64,000 bases of DNA from Ammonifex thiophilus (GTDB taxonomy: Bacteria > Bacillota > Desulfotomaculia > Desulfotomaculales > Ammonificaceae). Of the stretch, positions 8,521 through 17,053 are shown piece after piece. Under the pieces are notes generated by a model. That model was not told where the DNA came from. It did not search any database and worked only from the letters and a program-made list of their open reading frames with translations. Numbering within the stretch: the first letter of the stretch is position 1; each line of letters begins with the position of its first letter. The DNA lies in NCBI RefSeq assembly GCF_003368535.1, contig NZ_QSLN01000005.1, positions 28,197 to 92,196 on the forward strand, read 5' to 3'. Both the position numbers and the translations under genes were made by a program.

Positions 8521-9765
8521 GTGGAGAATATGCCTGAAGAGGGGTTTGTTTCCGACCTGGCCTCCATTGAAGACGAGGCCGTGCTTCGCCGGGAGATAAT
8601 CTCCTTGATAAGAGATAAGGCGGGGGTTAAGGAGGTCCGGCTACACACCGCTCTTTCTTCTCCTCCCACCGGTAAGGTTCTTTCTCTTTCCTTCGCTGGT
8701 GTGGAGGTGGGCAGTATTGAGTTTGAGTCGGAAGCCGATCTATCGGCGGCGCAAAAGAGCCTAGCTCCTCTTCTCCCTTTACTTTCCTTGCTTCTGGCCT
8801 TCTTCTCGCTCAAGGAGTGGAAGGAAATCTGCCAGCAGGAAGAAGCGGTGTTGCAGGAAATGGGAAAGGCTCTCACTCTTTTTCTGGCCGGAAAGATGGA
8901 GACCTCCGAGGTGCTCACCATTTTAGCCGCGACGCTGGGCTGGGAGGTAGCGGTCTTTATCTACCGGTATAAGTCGGGCGAGATTGCTTTCGAGTCGAAC
9001 CAGCCCCTTCTCCTCTCCCCTGAAGATCTACGCCAGGCTTTCAGGCAGCCCGAGCTACTCCTGGACTTTTTCCGCCGCCACGGTTTCGCCGAAGGAGAAG
9101 TTGTTCCTCTGGAGTACGATGCCGGTTTGGCTTTGGGTTACCTTCTCCTTCTGCGGCGTAACCCAGCTCCGGCTTTTCCCCTGCGGCGCTCGGCTTTGCG
9201 GGAAAGTCTGAGCCGCTTAGGGGCCGCAGCCCTGGTTAACTCTTACCTCTACCGGGAAGTAAAGGAGTTGGCCGAGCGGGATGAGCTCACCGGTCTTTAT
9301 AATCGGCGCAAGTTCTGGGAGATCTTCCTTAAAGAGCTAGAGAGGGCTAAGAGGTATCAGCGAAAGCTGGCAGTCTTACTTTTGGACGTAGACAACTTCA
9401 AAGATTACAACGACGCCTTTGGGCATCTGGCGGGGGACGAATGCCTGCGGCGCCTGGGAGAGGTCATAAAGAAGGAAATCCGGGCTTCGGACACGGCGGC
9501 CCGCTACGGCGGCGAGGAGTTCGTAATTCTCCTGGTAGAGACCGGAGGGGAAGGAGCAGTGGCGGTGGCGGAGAGACTTCGCCGCCGGGTGGAAGGTATA
9601 GGGAAAAAGGAGCCCTTTCCCACCATAAGCCTGGGAGTAGCTGTTTTTCCCGAGGACGCCCAAAGTGCAGAAGTTCTCTTAACCTGCGCCGACAACGCCC
9701 TTTATACCGCCAAACGCTCAGGCAAAAACCGGACGGTCTGGAGAGGGAAAATACGCTCTTCTTAG
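8521..9765 (+). CDS. Diguanylate cyclase (GGDEF domain)
   Basis: 414 residues. The C-terminal GGDEF domain (about 250-410) has DELTGLYNRRKFWEIF and the active-site loop RYGGEEFVILL, so it should make c-di-GMP from two GTP. The N-terminal 240 residues contain a GAF-like sensory region and a long hydrophobic stretch LAPLLPLLSLLLAFFSL that may be a buried helix; no clear signal peptide. GTG start, preceded by AAAGGAG. It stands alone and is divergent from the GT4 gene. No obvious RxxD inhibitory site precedes the GGEEF loop. Confidence 0.9.
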   Translation: MENMPEEGFVSDLASIEDEAVLRREIISLIRDKAGVKEVRLHTALSSPPTGKVLSLSFAGVEVGSIEFESEADLSAAQKSLAPLLPLLSLLLAFFSLKEWKEICQQEEAVLQEMGKALTLFLAGKMETSEVLTILAATLGWEVAVFIYRYKSGEIAFESNQPLLLSPEDLRQAFRQPELLLDFFRRHGFAEGEVVPLEYDAGLALGYLLLLRRNPAPAFPLRRSALRESLSRLGAAALVNSYLYREVKELAERDELTGLYNRRKFWEIFLKELERAKRYQRKLAVLLLDVDNFKDYNDAFGHLAGDECLRRLGEVIKKEIRASDTAARYGGEEFVILLVETGGEGAVAVAERLRRRVEGIGKKEPFPTISLGVAVFPEDAQSAEVLLTCADNALYTAKRSGKNRTVWRGKIRSS

Positions 9766-9772
9766 GCTCGCC

Positions 9773-9802
9773 TTGACACTTGTTCCGGGCGATCGATACA
9801 AT
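9773..9802 (+). promoter_or_regulatory. Sigma-A-type promoter of rny
   Basis: TTGACA (9773-9778) and TACAAT (9797-9802) with an 18-base spacer, immediately after the diguanylate cyclase gene. It would give a leader of about 180 bases before rny. Confidence 0.7.
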
Positions 9803-9990
9803 ACAAGCAAGCTTCAGGCTTGTCACCCTAAAGAAAGCTCTCTTGGGGCGGTAAATCATAGATCGATAACGGTCCCCGTTAGGCTTACCCTGTTTCTTCA
9901 GGGTTAGTCGCGGCAGGAAAGGAGGCGAAGGGCCTGGTTGGGGGACCGGCCCAACCTCTTTGGTTGGGTCTTTCAAAGCCAGGTGCAAAT
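9803..9990 (+). promoter_or_regulatory. Structured leader of rny with mutually exclusive hairpins
   Basis: The leader holds small hairpins (CAAGC..GCTTG near 9805; ACCCTG..CAGGGT near 9887-9906) and then GGTTGGG (9936-9942), CCCAACC (9950-9956) and GGTTGGG (9962-9968). The middle element can pair with either neighbour. The second pairing is followed by TCTTTC and may terminate or mask translation. A CCTGG (9933-9937) and CCAGG (9979-9983) pair would cover the AGGTG ribosome site. RNase Y genes are often autoregulated (family knowledge); here the sequence shows only the competing pairings. Confidence 0.45.
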
Positions 9991-11529
9991 TTGCCGGACA
10001 CAGCATGGTGGATCTACTGGGCTTCTCTCCCCCTGGCTTTTGCGGGAGGTTATGCCTTAAGACGGTTTGTGGCCGAAGCCAAGGTTCGTTCTGCTGAGGA
10101 GCGGGCGCGAGAAATCATAGCGGCAGCGGAAAAGGAAGCCGAGGCTAAGAAAAAGGAAAAGTTGCTCGAAGCCAAAGAGGAGGCTTTAAGGCTCAAGCAC
10201 GAGCTGGAGCGAGAGCATCGGGAAAGACGGCACGAGTTACAGCGCCTGGAGCGCCGTCTCCTGCAGAAGACAGAAGCAGTGGAGGCCAAGCTGGAGTCCT
10301 TGAGTCGACGGGAGGAGAGCCTGGGACGTAAGGAGGCGGAGCTGGAAGCTAGGCTCAAAGAACTCGAACAACTCAAGAGCCTCCGGCTGGCCGAGATAGA
10401 ACGCGTAGCTCAGCTCTCGCTGGAAGAGGCCCGCCAACTGCTGCTGAGTGAGGTGGAAAAGGAAATGCAGCAGGAGGTGGCGCAGCTCATCCGAGATATG
10501 GAAAACCGGGCCAAGGAGGAAGGCGAGAGGCGGGCCCGCATGATCATCGCCTTGGCCATACAACGTTGTGCGGTTGACCAGGTAGGGGAAACTACCGTCT
10601 CGGTGGTTCCGCTGCCCAACGACGAGATGAAGGGCCGGATAATCGGCCGAGAAGGGCGCAACATCCGGGCCTTTGAAACTTTGACCGGGGTCGATCTTAT
10701 CATCGACGACACCCCGGAAGCGGTGATCCTCTCCAGCTTCGATCCCATCCGCCGCGAGATAGCACGTATTGCCTTAGAGAAGCTGGTAGCCGACGGCCGC
10801 ATCCACCCGGCGCGGATTGAAGAAATGGTGGAGAAGGCTCGGCGGGAAGTGGAGCGCCAGATCTGGGAGGCCGGCGAGCAAGCGGTCCTGCAGGCTGGCA
10901 TCCACCACATCCATGAGGAGCTCATAAAGCTTTTGGGTCGACTTAAGTTCCGCACCAGCTACGGCCAGAACGTGCTGCAGCACTCGCTAGAGGTTATGCA
11001 TTTGGCGGGGGTCATGGCGGCCGAGTTGGGAGCCAACGTAGCTCTGGCTAAGCGCGCCGGGCTCCTACACGATATCGGCAAGGCGGTGGACCGCGAAATG
11101 GAGGGTCCTCATGTGGCCATCGGGGTGGAGCTGGCGCGTAAGTACGGCGAGGATCCGGAGGTAATCCATGCCATAGCGGCCCACCACGGCGACGAGGAAC
11201 CCCAGACGGTAGAGGCGGTACTGGTGCAAGCGGCCGACGCTATTTCCGCCGCCCGTCCTGGCGCCCGCCGGGAGACGCTGGAAGCTTACATAAAGCGTCT
11301 CACCAAGCTGGAAGAAATCGCAGCTTCTTTCCCCGGCGTGGAGAAGGCTTATGCCGTCCAGGCGGGGAGGGAAATTAGGGTAATGGTGAAGCCGGAACGG
11401 GTGGACGACGCGGCTACCGTGCGCCTGGCGCGGGAGATAGCCAGACGCATCGAAAGCGAGCTCGAGTATCCCGGCCAGGTGAAGGTGGTTGTGATCCGGG
11501 AAACCCGCGCGGTAGAGTATGCCAAGTAG
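9991..11529 (+). CDS. rny: Ribonuclease Y
   Basis: About 512 residues from TTG at 9991, preceded by AGGTG. An earlier in-frame TTG (9964) lies inside a hairpin without a ribosome site. RNase Y is the membrane-bound endonuclease that starts mRNA decay in Firmicutes. Order: membrane helix (about 5-25), long charged coiled coil (25-190), KH domain with [15 protein letters not shown], then the HD domain with [12 protein letters not shown] and [10 protein letters not shown]. ymdB follows 15 bases later, the usual rny-ymdB-spoVS order. Confidence 0.97.
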   Translation: MPDTAWWIYWASLPLAFAGGYALRRFVAEAKVRSAEERAREIIAAAEKEAEAKKKEKLLEAKEEALRLKHELEREHRERRHELQRLERRLLQKTEAVEAKLESLSRREESLGRKEAELEARLKELEQLKSLRLAEIERVAQLSLEEARQLLLSEVEKEMQQEVAQLIRDMENRAKEEGERRARMIIALAIQRCAVDQVGETTVSVVPLPNDEMKGRIIGREGRNIRAFETLTGVDLIIDDTPEAVILSSFDPIRREIARIALEKLVADGRIHPARIEEMVEKARREVERQIWEAGEQAVLQAGIHHIHEELIKLLGRLKFRTSYGQNVLQHSLEVMHLAGVMAAELGANVALAKRAGLLHDIGKAVDREMEGPHVAIGVELARKYGEDPEVIHAIAAHHGDEEPQTVEAVLVQAADAISAARPGARRETLEAYIKRLTKLEEIAASFPGVEKAYAVQAGREIRVMVKPERVDDAATVRLAREIARRIESELEYPGQVKVVVIRETRAVEYAK

Positions 11530-11544
11530 GAGAGGGTCTAAGCG

Positions 11545-12333
11545 GTGGCTTTGCGCCTCTTGCTGATCGGCGACATAGTCGGACGGCCGGGGAGGAGGGC
11601 GGTGAGGGAATGCCTTCCTTCCCTGCGTCAGAAATACCAGCTCGATTTCGTCATCGCCAACGCGGAAAATGCCGCGGGGGGTAACGGTTTAACGCCAGCG
11701 GTGGCGGAGGAGCTCTTCAGCTGCGGCATCGATGTCCTTACGGGGGGAAACCATATCTGGGACAAAAAAGAGGTGTTTTCACTACTGGACGCGGAACCCC
11801 GCATTATAAGGCCGGCCAACTATCCACCGGGGGCTCCGGGAGTAGGTTACGGTATTTTTTCGGTGCGGGAGCATAAAGTAGCGGTGATCAACTTATGCGG
11901 GCGGGTCTTTATGCCCGATCTAGATTGCCCTTTCCGCCTGTCTGAGAGCTTGGTTGCCGAGCTTAGGGTTCATACTCCTTTGATCGTGGTGGACTTTCAC
12001 GCGGAGGCCACTTCGGAAAAAATCGCCTTTGGGTGGTTCTTGGACGGCAAGGTGACGGCTGTCATAGGAACTCATACCCATGTGCAAACGGCGGATGAAA
12101 GAGTCCTGCCCGGCGGCACGGCTTACCTTACCGATGTGGGGATGACCGGGCCCCGGGACGGGGTGATCGGGGTGAAGAGGGAAATAGTTATCGAAAAATT
12201 CCTTTCCCAGTTGCCCCGGCGTTTCGAGGTGGCTTCCGGTCCTTTCCAGTTCAACGGTTGTGTGATCACGGCCGACCCTTCTTCCGGAAAAGCGCTTACC
12301 ATAGAAAGGGTGCAAATCTACGAAGATGAATAG
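11545..12333 (+). CDS. ymdB: YmdB-type metallophosphoesterase
   Basis: 262 residues, full length (TIGR00282 family). Metal ligands are visible in LLIGDIVGRPGRRAV, ANAENAAGGNGL, GGNHIWDKKEV and IGTHTHVQTADE. YmdB hydrolyses 2',3'-cyclic nucleotides and affects RNase Y activity and biofilm or sporulation decisions in Bacillus. GTG start. It lies between rny and spoVS, probably co-transcribed with rny. Confidence 0.95.
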   Translation: MALRLLLIGDIVGRPGRRAVRECLPSLRQKYQLDFVIANAENAAGGNGLTPAVAEELFSCGIDVLTGGNHIWDKKEVFSLLDAEPRIIRPANYPPGAPGVGYGIFSVREHKVAVINLCGRVFMPDLDCPFRLSESLVAELRVHTPLIVVDFHAEATSEKIAFGWFLDGKVTAVIGTHTHVQTADERVLPGGTAYLTDVGMTGPRDGVIGVKREIVIEKFLSQLPRRFEVASGPFQFNGCVITADPSSGKALTIERVQIYEDE

Positions 12334-12338
12334 CTCGG

Positions 12339-12367
12339 GAAGGAATTTTCTTCCCGATGGCGAAATA
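12339..12367 (+). promoter_or_regulatory. Putative sigma-H promoter of spoVS
   Basis: GAAGGAATT (12339-12347) fits the sigma-H -35 pattern RnAGGAWWW; 11 bases on, GGCGAAATA (12359-12367) fits RnnGAATWW with one mismatch. spoVS is sigma-H dependent in Bacillus subtilis (established). A hairpin TCGGGAAG..CTTCCCGA overlaps this element. Confidence 0.5.
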
Positions 12368-12408
12368 TGAGGAACAGGGTAAAAGCAGGCCCAAAGGAGG
12401 CGGAGGGC

Positions 12409-12669
12409 ATGGAGGTACTGAAAGTTTCGGCCAAATCTAACCCCAACTCGGTAGCAGGGGCGCTAGCGGGGGTCTTGCGGGAGAGGGGTGCGGCGGAGAT
12501 TCAGGCCATAGGAGCGGGAGCAGTGAACCAGGCGGTCAAGGCCATTGCCATCGCTCGTGGTTTCGTGGCTCCCAGCGGCATGGATCTGGTCTGCATTCCG
12601 GCCTTCACCGACGTGGTGATCGACGGAGAGGAGAGAACGGCGGTAAAAATCATCGTCGAGTCGCGTTAA
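12409..12669 (+). CDS. spoVS: Stage V sporulation protein S
   Basis: 86 residues, the exact SpoVS size. Sequence from MEVLKVSAKSNPNSVAGAL to VKIIVESR is very close to the family, which has an Alba-like fold and probably binds nucleic acid. The start is ATG 12409, eight bases after AAAGGAGG; the frame extends further upstream without a ribosome site. SpoVS is needed for spore coat and septation steps. Confidence 0.97.
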   Translation: MEVLKVSAKSNPNSVAGALAGVLRERGAAEIQAIGAGAVNQAVKAIAIARGFVAPSGMDLVCIPAFTDVVIDGEERTAVKIIVESR

Positions 12670-12754
12670 GTTCCCGGAACTAACTTTAAAAGCAGAAACG
12701 GACGCGATTTCCATTTCTACCTCCTACCCCAAAACAGGGAAGGAGGGCTTTTGT

Positions 12755-13678
12755 TTGTTAGTAGTAGATGCGCACTGCGACACTTTATCCCGGCAGGCGT
12801 GCCGAGGATTCCCCTTAAGCCGACAACTGGAGGGACAGGTGGACCTGCCGCGCCTGCGACAGGGGAAAGTAAAGGTGCAGTTCTTCGCCGTCTTCGTGCC
12901 TCTTGAGTACCGAGGGATGTATCTCCGCCGGGCTTTAGAGCAGGTAGACTACTTTTACCGGCTCCTCTCTACCTGGGAGGAGGTACGGCCGGTGAAGGAC
13001 CGGGCTTCTTTAGAAGAGGCTTTGGCGGAAGGGAAGACGGCCGGTGTGCTGGCAGTGGAAGGGGGGCACGTACTGGAGGGGAGCCTGGCTGCCCTCCGGG
13101 TTTTCCACCTGCTCGGGGTACGCTGCCTCACTTTAACCTGGAACGGGCGCAATGAGTTGGGCGATGGAGTGGGAGAGGAGGGGGGACTTTCTTCTCTGGG
13201 TAGGGAGGTGGTGCGGGAGATGGGGCGCCTGGGTATGCTCGTGGATGTAGCCCATCTTTCCCCCGCCGGCTTTTGGGATGTTCTACGTCAGGCCGAAGGC
13301 CCCATCATAGCCTCCCATGCCAACAGCCGCGCTTTATGCGATCACCCACGCAACCTTACCGACGAGCAGGTGAGGGCGCTGGCAGCTACCGGAGGAGTTA
13401 TAGGGGTGACCTTCGTTCCCCACTTTATCGATCCGGAAAAACCCACTCTTGACCGGCTTATAGACCATATGGAGCACCTGGCGGAAATAGGAGGCATTGA
13501 TTGTGTGGGGGTGGGTTCCGACTTCGACGGTGTTCCGGAACCATGGGAAGAAATGCCCGACGCTACCTCCTGGCCCCGCCTTATCTCCCGGCTCCGCGAG
13601 CGGGGCTGGAAAGAGGAGGAAATAAGAAAGGTCATGGGAGAGAATTTTCTTCGGGTAATGCGTGCGGTATGGCCGTAG
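12755..13678 (+). CDS. Membrane-dipeptidase-type peptidase (M19)
   Basis: 307 residues. Zinc ligands of the amidohydrolase fold are visible in VVDAHCDT (near residue 5), AVEGGHVLEG, VDVAHLSPAGF, IASHANSRALCDHPRN and GVGSDFDGV. The M19 family cleaves dipeptides with broad C-terminal specificity, including D-residues. TTG start eight bases after AGGAGGG. No signal peptide, so a cytoplasmic peptidase. Related genes are common next to spore genes in clostridia. Confidence 0.92.
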   Translation: MLVVDAHCDTLSRQACRGFPLSRQLEGQVDLPRLRQGKVKVQFFAVFVPLEYRGMYLRRALEQVDYFYRLLSTWEEVRPVKDRASLEEALAEGKTAGVLAVEGGHVLEGSLAALRVFHLLGVRCLTLTWNGRNELGDGVGEEGGLSSLGREVVREMGRLGMLVDVAHLSPAGFWDVLRQAEGPIIASHANSRALCDHPRNLTDEQVRALAATGGVIGVTFVPHFIDPEKPTLDRLIDHMEHLAEIGGIDCVGVGSDFDGVPEPWEEMPDATSWPRLISRLRERGWKEEEIRKVMGENFLRVMRAVWP

Positions 13679-13690
13679 AAAGGGGATAGG

Positions 13691-14512
13691 ATGACGGCTC
13701 TTTACGATCTGCACGTTCATACTACGGCGTCTGACGGGGCCGAGACTCCGGCAGAAGTAGTGGCCAGGGCTAAAAGCATAGGGCTGGCAGGAATAGCCGT
13801 AACCGATCACGACACGGTGGCCGGTCTGGGCGAAGCGCTAGAGGCGGCGAAAAGGGAAAATCTGCTGGTGGTGCCGGGAGTGGAAATAAGCACCGAGGAA
13901 AGGGAGAGGGAAATTCACATCCTGGGCTACTTCCTAGATCCTGCCCACCCTAACCTCCTGGCCACCCTGCGCTGGCTGAAAGAGAAGCGCCTGGAACGGG
14001 TGGCGGAGATGGTGCGGCGTCTGCGAGATCTAGGAATTCCCCTTACCCTGGAGGAAGTGGTGGCCAAAGTGAGGGTGGCGGCAGGGCGCCCTCACGTAGC
14101 CCGGGTTTTAGTGGAAAAAGGGGTGGTGGCCAGCATAGAGGAGGCCTTCAAGCGCTTTTTGGGACGGGGTTGCCCGGCCTACGTTCCCCGAGCTCGCTTT
14201 TCCCCGGTGGAGGCGGTGAAGGTAGTGCGCCAGGCTGGAGGAGTGCCTGTGCTGGCCCATCCGGGCTTAAACTCCGCCGAAGAACTTTTACCTGAGCTCA
14301 TAAGGGCGGGTCTGCGGGGAATCGAGGTGGAGTACCCCGAGCACACGCCAGAGCAGAAGTCCTACTACCGCGAACTGGCTTCCGCCTTGGGTCTCATAGC
14401 CACCGGCGGCTCGGATTACCACGGTCCTCATTATCGTCACCCGCTGGGGGCCGCCGTAGTTACGGAAGAGGTGGTGCTCGCCCTGCGCCGGGCGGCGGGC
14501 GCGTCCAGGTAG
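13691..14512 (+). CDS. PHP-domain phosphoesterase
   Basis: 273 residues. The PHP motifs are clear: YDLHVHTTASDG at the N-terminus, VTDHDTVAGL near residue 37, PGVEISTEE, VLAHPGL and GGSDYHG. The YciV/TrpH-like subfamily includes 5'-3' exonucleases and nucleoside 3',5'-bisphosphate phosphatases, so a nucleotide phosphatase or RNase role is likely. ATG start 12 bases after the M19 peptidase, same operon. Confidence 0.9.
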   Translation: MTALYDLHVHTTASDGAETPAEVVARAKSIGLAGIAVTDHDTVAGLGEALEAAKRENLLVVPGVEISTEEREREIHILGYFLDPAHPNLLATLRWLKEKRLERVAEMVRRLRDLGIPLTLEEVVAKVRVAAGRPHVARVLVEKGVVASIEEAFKRFLGRGCPAYVPRARFSPVEAVKVVRQAGGVPVLAHPGLNSAEELLPELIRAGLRGIEVEYPEHTPEQKSYYRELASALGLIATGGSDYHGPHYRHPLGAAVVTEEVVLALRRAAGASR

Positions 14513-14589
14513 AGGCCGAGGCCGACTACGCCCGCTTTAAGCTGCATAATACTATCCTGGAAAGAAGCTTGGAAGGCGGGTGAGGGTTC

Positions 14590-14844
14590 GTGGGAGAGGA
14601 GGAGCTTTACCTGCGCGCCCGGATAAAAGAACTAGAGGAGAAGCTAGCCCAGGTGCGCCTTAGCCGGCGGGTGCTCCTTTACTTACTGGAGAAAATGGAG
14701 GGAGAAAAAGAGCTTTTGCTAAAGAAGCTGGAACGGGAAAACGAGAGGCTGCAGCGGCTCAATGCCCGCTACGCCCGTTCGCTCTGGCAGAAAAACCGGC
14801 GCATAGTGGAGCTGGAGTCCAAACTGCAAGGGAAAGAGTCTTGA
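14590..14844 (+). CDS. Small coiled-coil protein, unknown function
   Basis: 84 residues, nearly all predicted helical coiled coil (heptads from ELYLRARIKELEEKLAQ to RRIVELESKL), very rich in Arg, Lys, Glu and Leu. GTG start with GGTGAGGG upstream. No catalytic motif and no membrane segment. Codon use resembles the neighbours. I do not recognise the family; it could be a structural or cell-division-type scaffold. Confidence 0.6.
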   Translation: MGEEELYLRARIKELEEKLAQVRLSRRVLLYLLEKMEGEKELLLKKLERENERLQRLNARYARSLWQKNRRIVELESKLQGKES

Positions 14845-14847
14845 GCT

Positions 14848-14876
14848 TTGTCCCGCGCCGACTCCCGTGCTATAAT
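14848..14876 (+). promoter_or_regulatory. Promoter of the DUF3842-cobalamin operon
   Basis: TTGTCC (14848-14853), 17 bases, then a perfect TATAAT (14871-14876). The predicted transcript starts about 23 bases before the ATG at 14906, which supports that start codon. Confidence 0.65.
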
Positions 14877-14905
14877 GGATGAAGCCTCGCATAGGGAGAA
14901 GAAAG

Positions 14906-15340
14906 ATGCGCATCGCGGTAGTCGATGGCCAGGGAGGCGGCGTAGGCAAGCATATCGTAGAGAAGCTGCGCAAGCTTTTGCCCGAAGGCACGGAAATCTT
15001 GGCGCTGGGAACTAATGCTTTGGCCACCGCCCAGATGCTCAAAGCTGGCGCCAACGAGGGAGCCAGCGGGGAAAATGCCATCGTTTTCAATGCCAGCCGG
15101 GTGGACCTCATTGTTGGTCCGGTGGGGATTGTGGTACCGCACGCCATGGCTGGCGAACTCACCCCCCGTATAGCAGAGGCTATCACCCAGAGTCCCGCTC
15201 CCAAACTGCTCCTTCCCTTGCTGCGGGGGAAGTGCGAACTGGTGGGCATCCGGCCAGAACCCCTTCCCCATCTGATTGATGAACTGGTAGACCGGGTGAA
15301 AGAGATAATTGCTGTTTCCGGGGAGAAGACCTCTCCCTGA
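14906..15340 (+). CDS. DUF3842 family protein
   Basis: 144 residues. It begins MRIAVVDGQGGGVGKHIVE, a Rossmann-like glycine motif typical of DUF3842, and contains LALGTNALATAQMLKAGA and VGPVGIVVPHAMAGELTP. ATG at 14906 is chosen because the family starts with this segment, AGGGAGA precedes it and the promoter lies just upstream. The function is unknown; it is first in the operon leading into cobalamin genes, with which it overlaps by 32 bases. A nucleotide- or cofactor-binding role is inference only. Confidence 0.8.
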   Translation: MRIAVVDGQGGGVGKHIVEKLRKLLPEGTEILALGTNALATAQMLKAGANEGASGENAIVFNASRVDLIVGPVGIVVPHAMAGELTPRIAEAITQSPAPKLLLPLLRGKCELVGIRPEPLPHLIDELVDRVKEIIAVSGEKTSP

Positions 15341-16346
15341 GCCTGCGTTGCGGCCGGTAGTAATCGTTTTGGCGCTAGTTCTTGATCTTGTCCTGGGCGA
15401 TCCTTGCTGGCTACCCCACCCGGTGCGCCTTTTCGGGCGGATTATCTCCCTTTACGAAAGGGTGCTGGTAGGTATTACCAGACGCCCTCTTATATTGTTG
15501 GGCGGGGGACTAGTGCTGGCCGTGGCTTTGCCCCTGGGGGTCTGGTGGGGGGCACGTTGGTTTCTTGATCTCGCCTATGGCTGGAACTACTGGGTGGGAT
15601 TGGCGACAGAATCCTGCCTCCTGGCTACTACTGTGGCCTTGAAAGGGTTAGGGCAGGCCGCCTTGGCCGTGCGGGACCTCTTGAAGACGGGAGATTTGCC
15701 GGGAGCACGTCGGGAAGTGGGCATGATCGTGGGACGGGACGTGGACCGGCTCGACGCTTCTGGGGTGATAAGAGCGGCGGTGGAAAGCGTGGCGGAAAAC
15801 ACGGTAGACGCGGTGATAGCCCCGCTTTTTTACGCCTTCCTGGGTGGAGCCCCCCTGGCGCTGGCCTACAGAGCGGTCAACACCTTGGACTCGATGGTGG
15901 GCTACCGCCGGGCTCACTACCGCTACCTGGGCTGGGCCTCGGCGCGGCTGGATGATCTCTTAAACTTTCTGCCGGCGCGGTTGGCAGTCAGCCTCTTCAT
16001 CTTAACCGCCTTTCTTTGGCGGGCCGACGTCCGGCGTACCTGGCAGGTGCTTTGCCGGGACGGGAGAAAACACGCCAGTCCCAATAGCGGACTGCCGGAG
16101 GCGGCCATGGCTGGGCTTCTGGGGGTAAGGCTGGGCGGGCCGTGCTTTTACGGTGGGGAGCTTCATTCCCGGCCCTACCTGGGGGAAGAGAGGGTTCCTT
16201 TGGAGGTGGAACATATTACTCAGGCGGTCAAGGCGCTTTACTGGGTGAGCTTTCAAGGTCTCCTGGTCGGCGTTATCCTCTACCTTCTCTTAGAGTTGGG
16301 TGCGAAAATGATATGTGGCGCTTTTTCCTCTGGCCCTGGCTTTTAG
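15309..16346 (+). CDS. cbiB: Adenosylcobinamide-phosphate synthase
   Basis: 345 residues, membrane protein of the CbiB/CobD family, which attaches aminopropanol phosphate to adenosylcobyric acid. Conserved segments: LDLVLGDPCWLPHPVRLFG, ESVAENTVDAVIAPLFYA, NTLDSMVGYR and the C-terminal DGRKHASPNSGLPEAAMAG. TTG at 15309 (GGTGAAAGAG upstream) is used; another in-frame TTG lies at 15348 without a ribosome site. Overlaps DUF3842 by 32 bases and cobS by 34 bases. Confidence 0.95.
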   Translation: MLFPGRRPLPEPALRPVVIVLALVLDLVLGDPCWLPHPVRLFGRIISLYERVLVGITRRPLILLGGGLVLAVALPLGVWWGARWFLDLAYGWNYWVGLATESCLLATTVALKGLGQAALAVRDLLKTGDLPGARREVGMIVGRDVDRLDASGVIRAAVESVAENTVDAVIAPLFYAFLGGAPLALAYRAVNTLDSMVGYRRAHYRYLGWASARLDDLLNFLPARLAVSLFILTAFLWRADVRRTWQVLCRDGRKHASPNSGLPEAAMAGLLGVRLGGPCFYGGELHSRPYLGEERVPLEVEHITQAVKALYWVSFQGLLVGVILYLLLELGAKMICGAFSSGPGF

Positions 16347-17053
16347 CCTTGCAGAACCTCACCCGCCTGCCCCTCGGAAGGGTACCGTATCAGGCCGAGG
16401 TTTTCGGCCGGGCCACCGTCTTCTTTCCCTTGGTAGGCTTGGTCATAGGGGGATTGTGGACGGCGACTTACTGTCTGCTTTCGCCCTGGTGGCCGCCGGC
16501 GGTGGTAGCGGCTGCTTTGTGCGGGCTGAACTTCTGGGTTACGGGGGGTATGCACGCCGACGGCTTCATAGACTACGTGGACGGCCTAGGGGGCCGAACC
16601 CCAGCCGAGCGGCTGGCCATCATGCGCGACAGCACCGTGGGGGCTTTTGGGGTGATGGGAGGAATTGTCTTGGGACTTTTCCGCTTCGCCCTTTTCTTTT
16701 CCTTACCTTCTCATCCTTGGAGGATTTTGCTGCTGGTGCCGGTCATAGGCCGCACCGGTATGGTGTGGGCCATACGTTTTTTCCCCTATGCTCGTCCCCA
16801 GGGGCAGGGGAAGCTTTACAAGGAGTTCACCGGTAACGCTCAGGTACTGGGAGCCTCTCTCATTGCCGGGATCATAGCCGCGCTCGTGGGCGGTTACAAA
16901 GGGGCGATGCTTCTGGGGGGAGCGGTGCTCGGGGCCCTGCTCCTGGGCCTCCTTTTCCGCAAGCAACTGGGGGGCTTGACCGGCGACACCTACGGCGCCT
17001 TAAACGAGATCCTGGAAATTGGTTCACTGGCTGCGGGTTTACTCTTATGGTAA
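16313..17053 (+). CDS. cobS: Adenosylcobinamide-GDP ribazoletransferase
   Basis: 246 residues from ATG 16313, the normal CobS length. This integral membrane enzyme joins adenosylcobinamide-GDP and alpha-ribazole in the last step of the nucleotide-loop pathway. The signature GGMHADGFIDYVDGLGG and the following MRDSTVGAFGVMGG are present, with about six membrane helices. The frame stays open much further upstream, but that part only shadows cbiB. Confidence 0.95.
   Translation: MWRFFLWPWLLALQNLTRLPLGRVPYQAEVFGRATVFFPLVGLVIGGLWTATYCLLSPWWPPAVVAAALCGLNFWVTGGMHADGFIDYVDGLGGRTPAERLAIMRDSTVGAFGVMGGIVLGLFRFALFFSLPSHPWRILLLVPVIGRTGMVWAIRFFPYARPQGQGKLYKEFTGNAQVLGASLIAGIIAALVGGYKGAMLLGGAVLGALLLGLLFRKQLGGLTGDTYGALNEILEIGSLAAGLLLW

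Noticed and set aside
9803..9990. T-box leader before rny
   Set aside because: No AGGGTGGNACCGCG motif and no tRNA-linked gene downstream.
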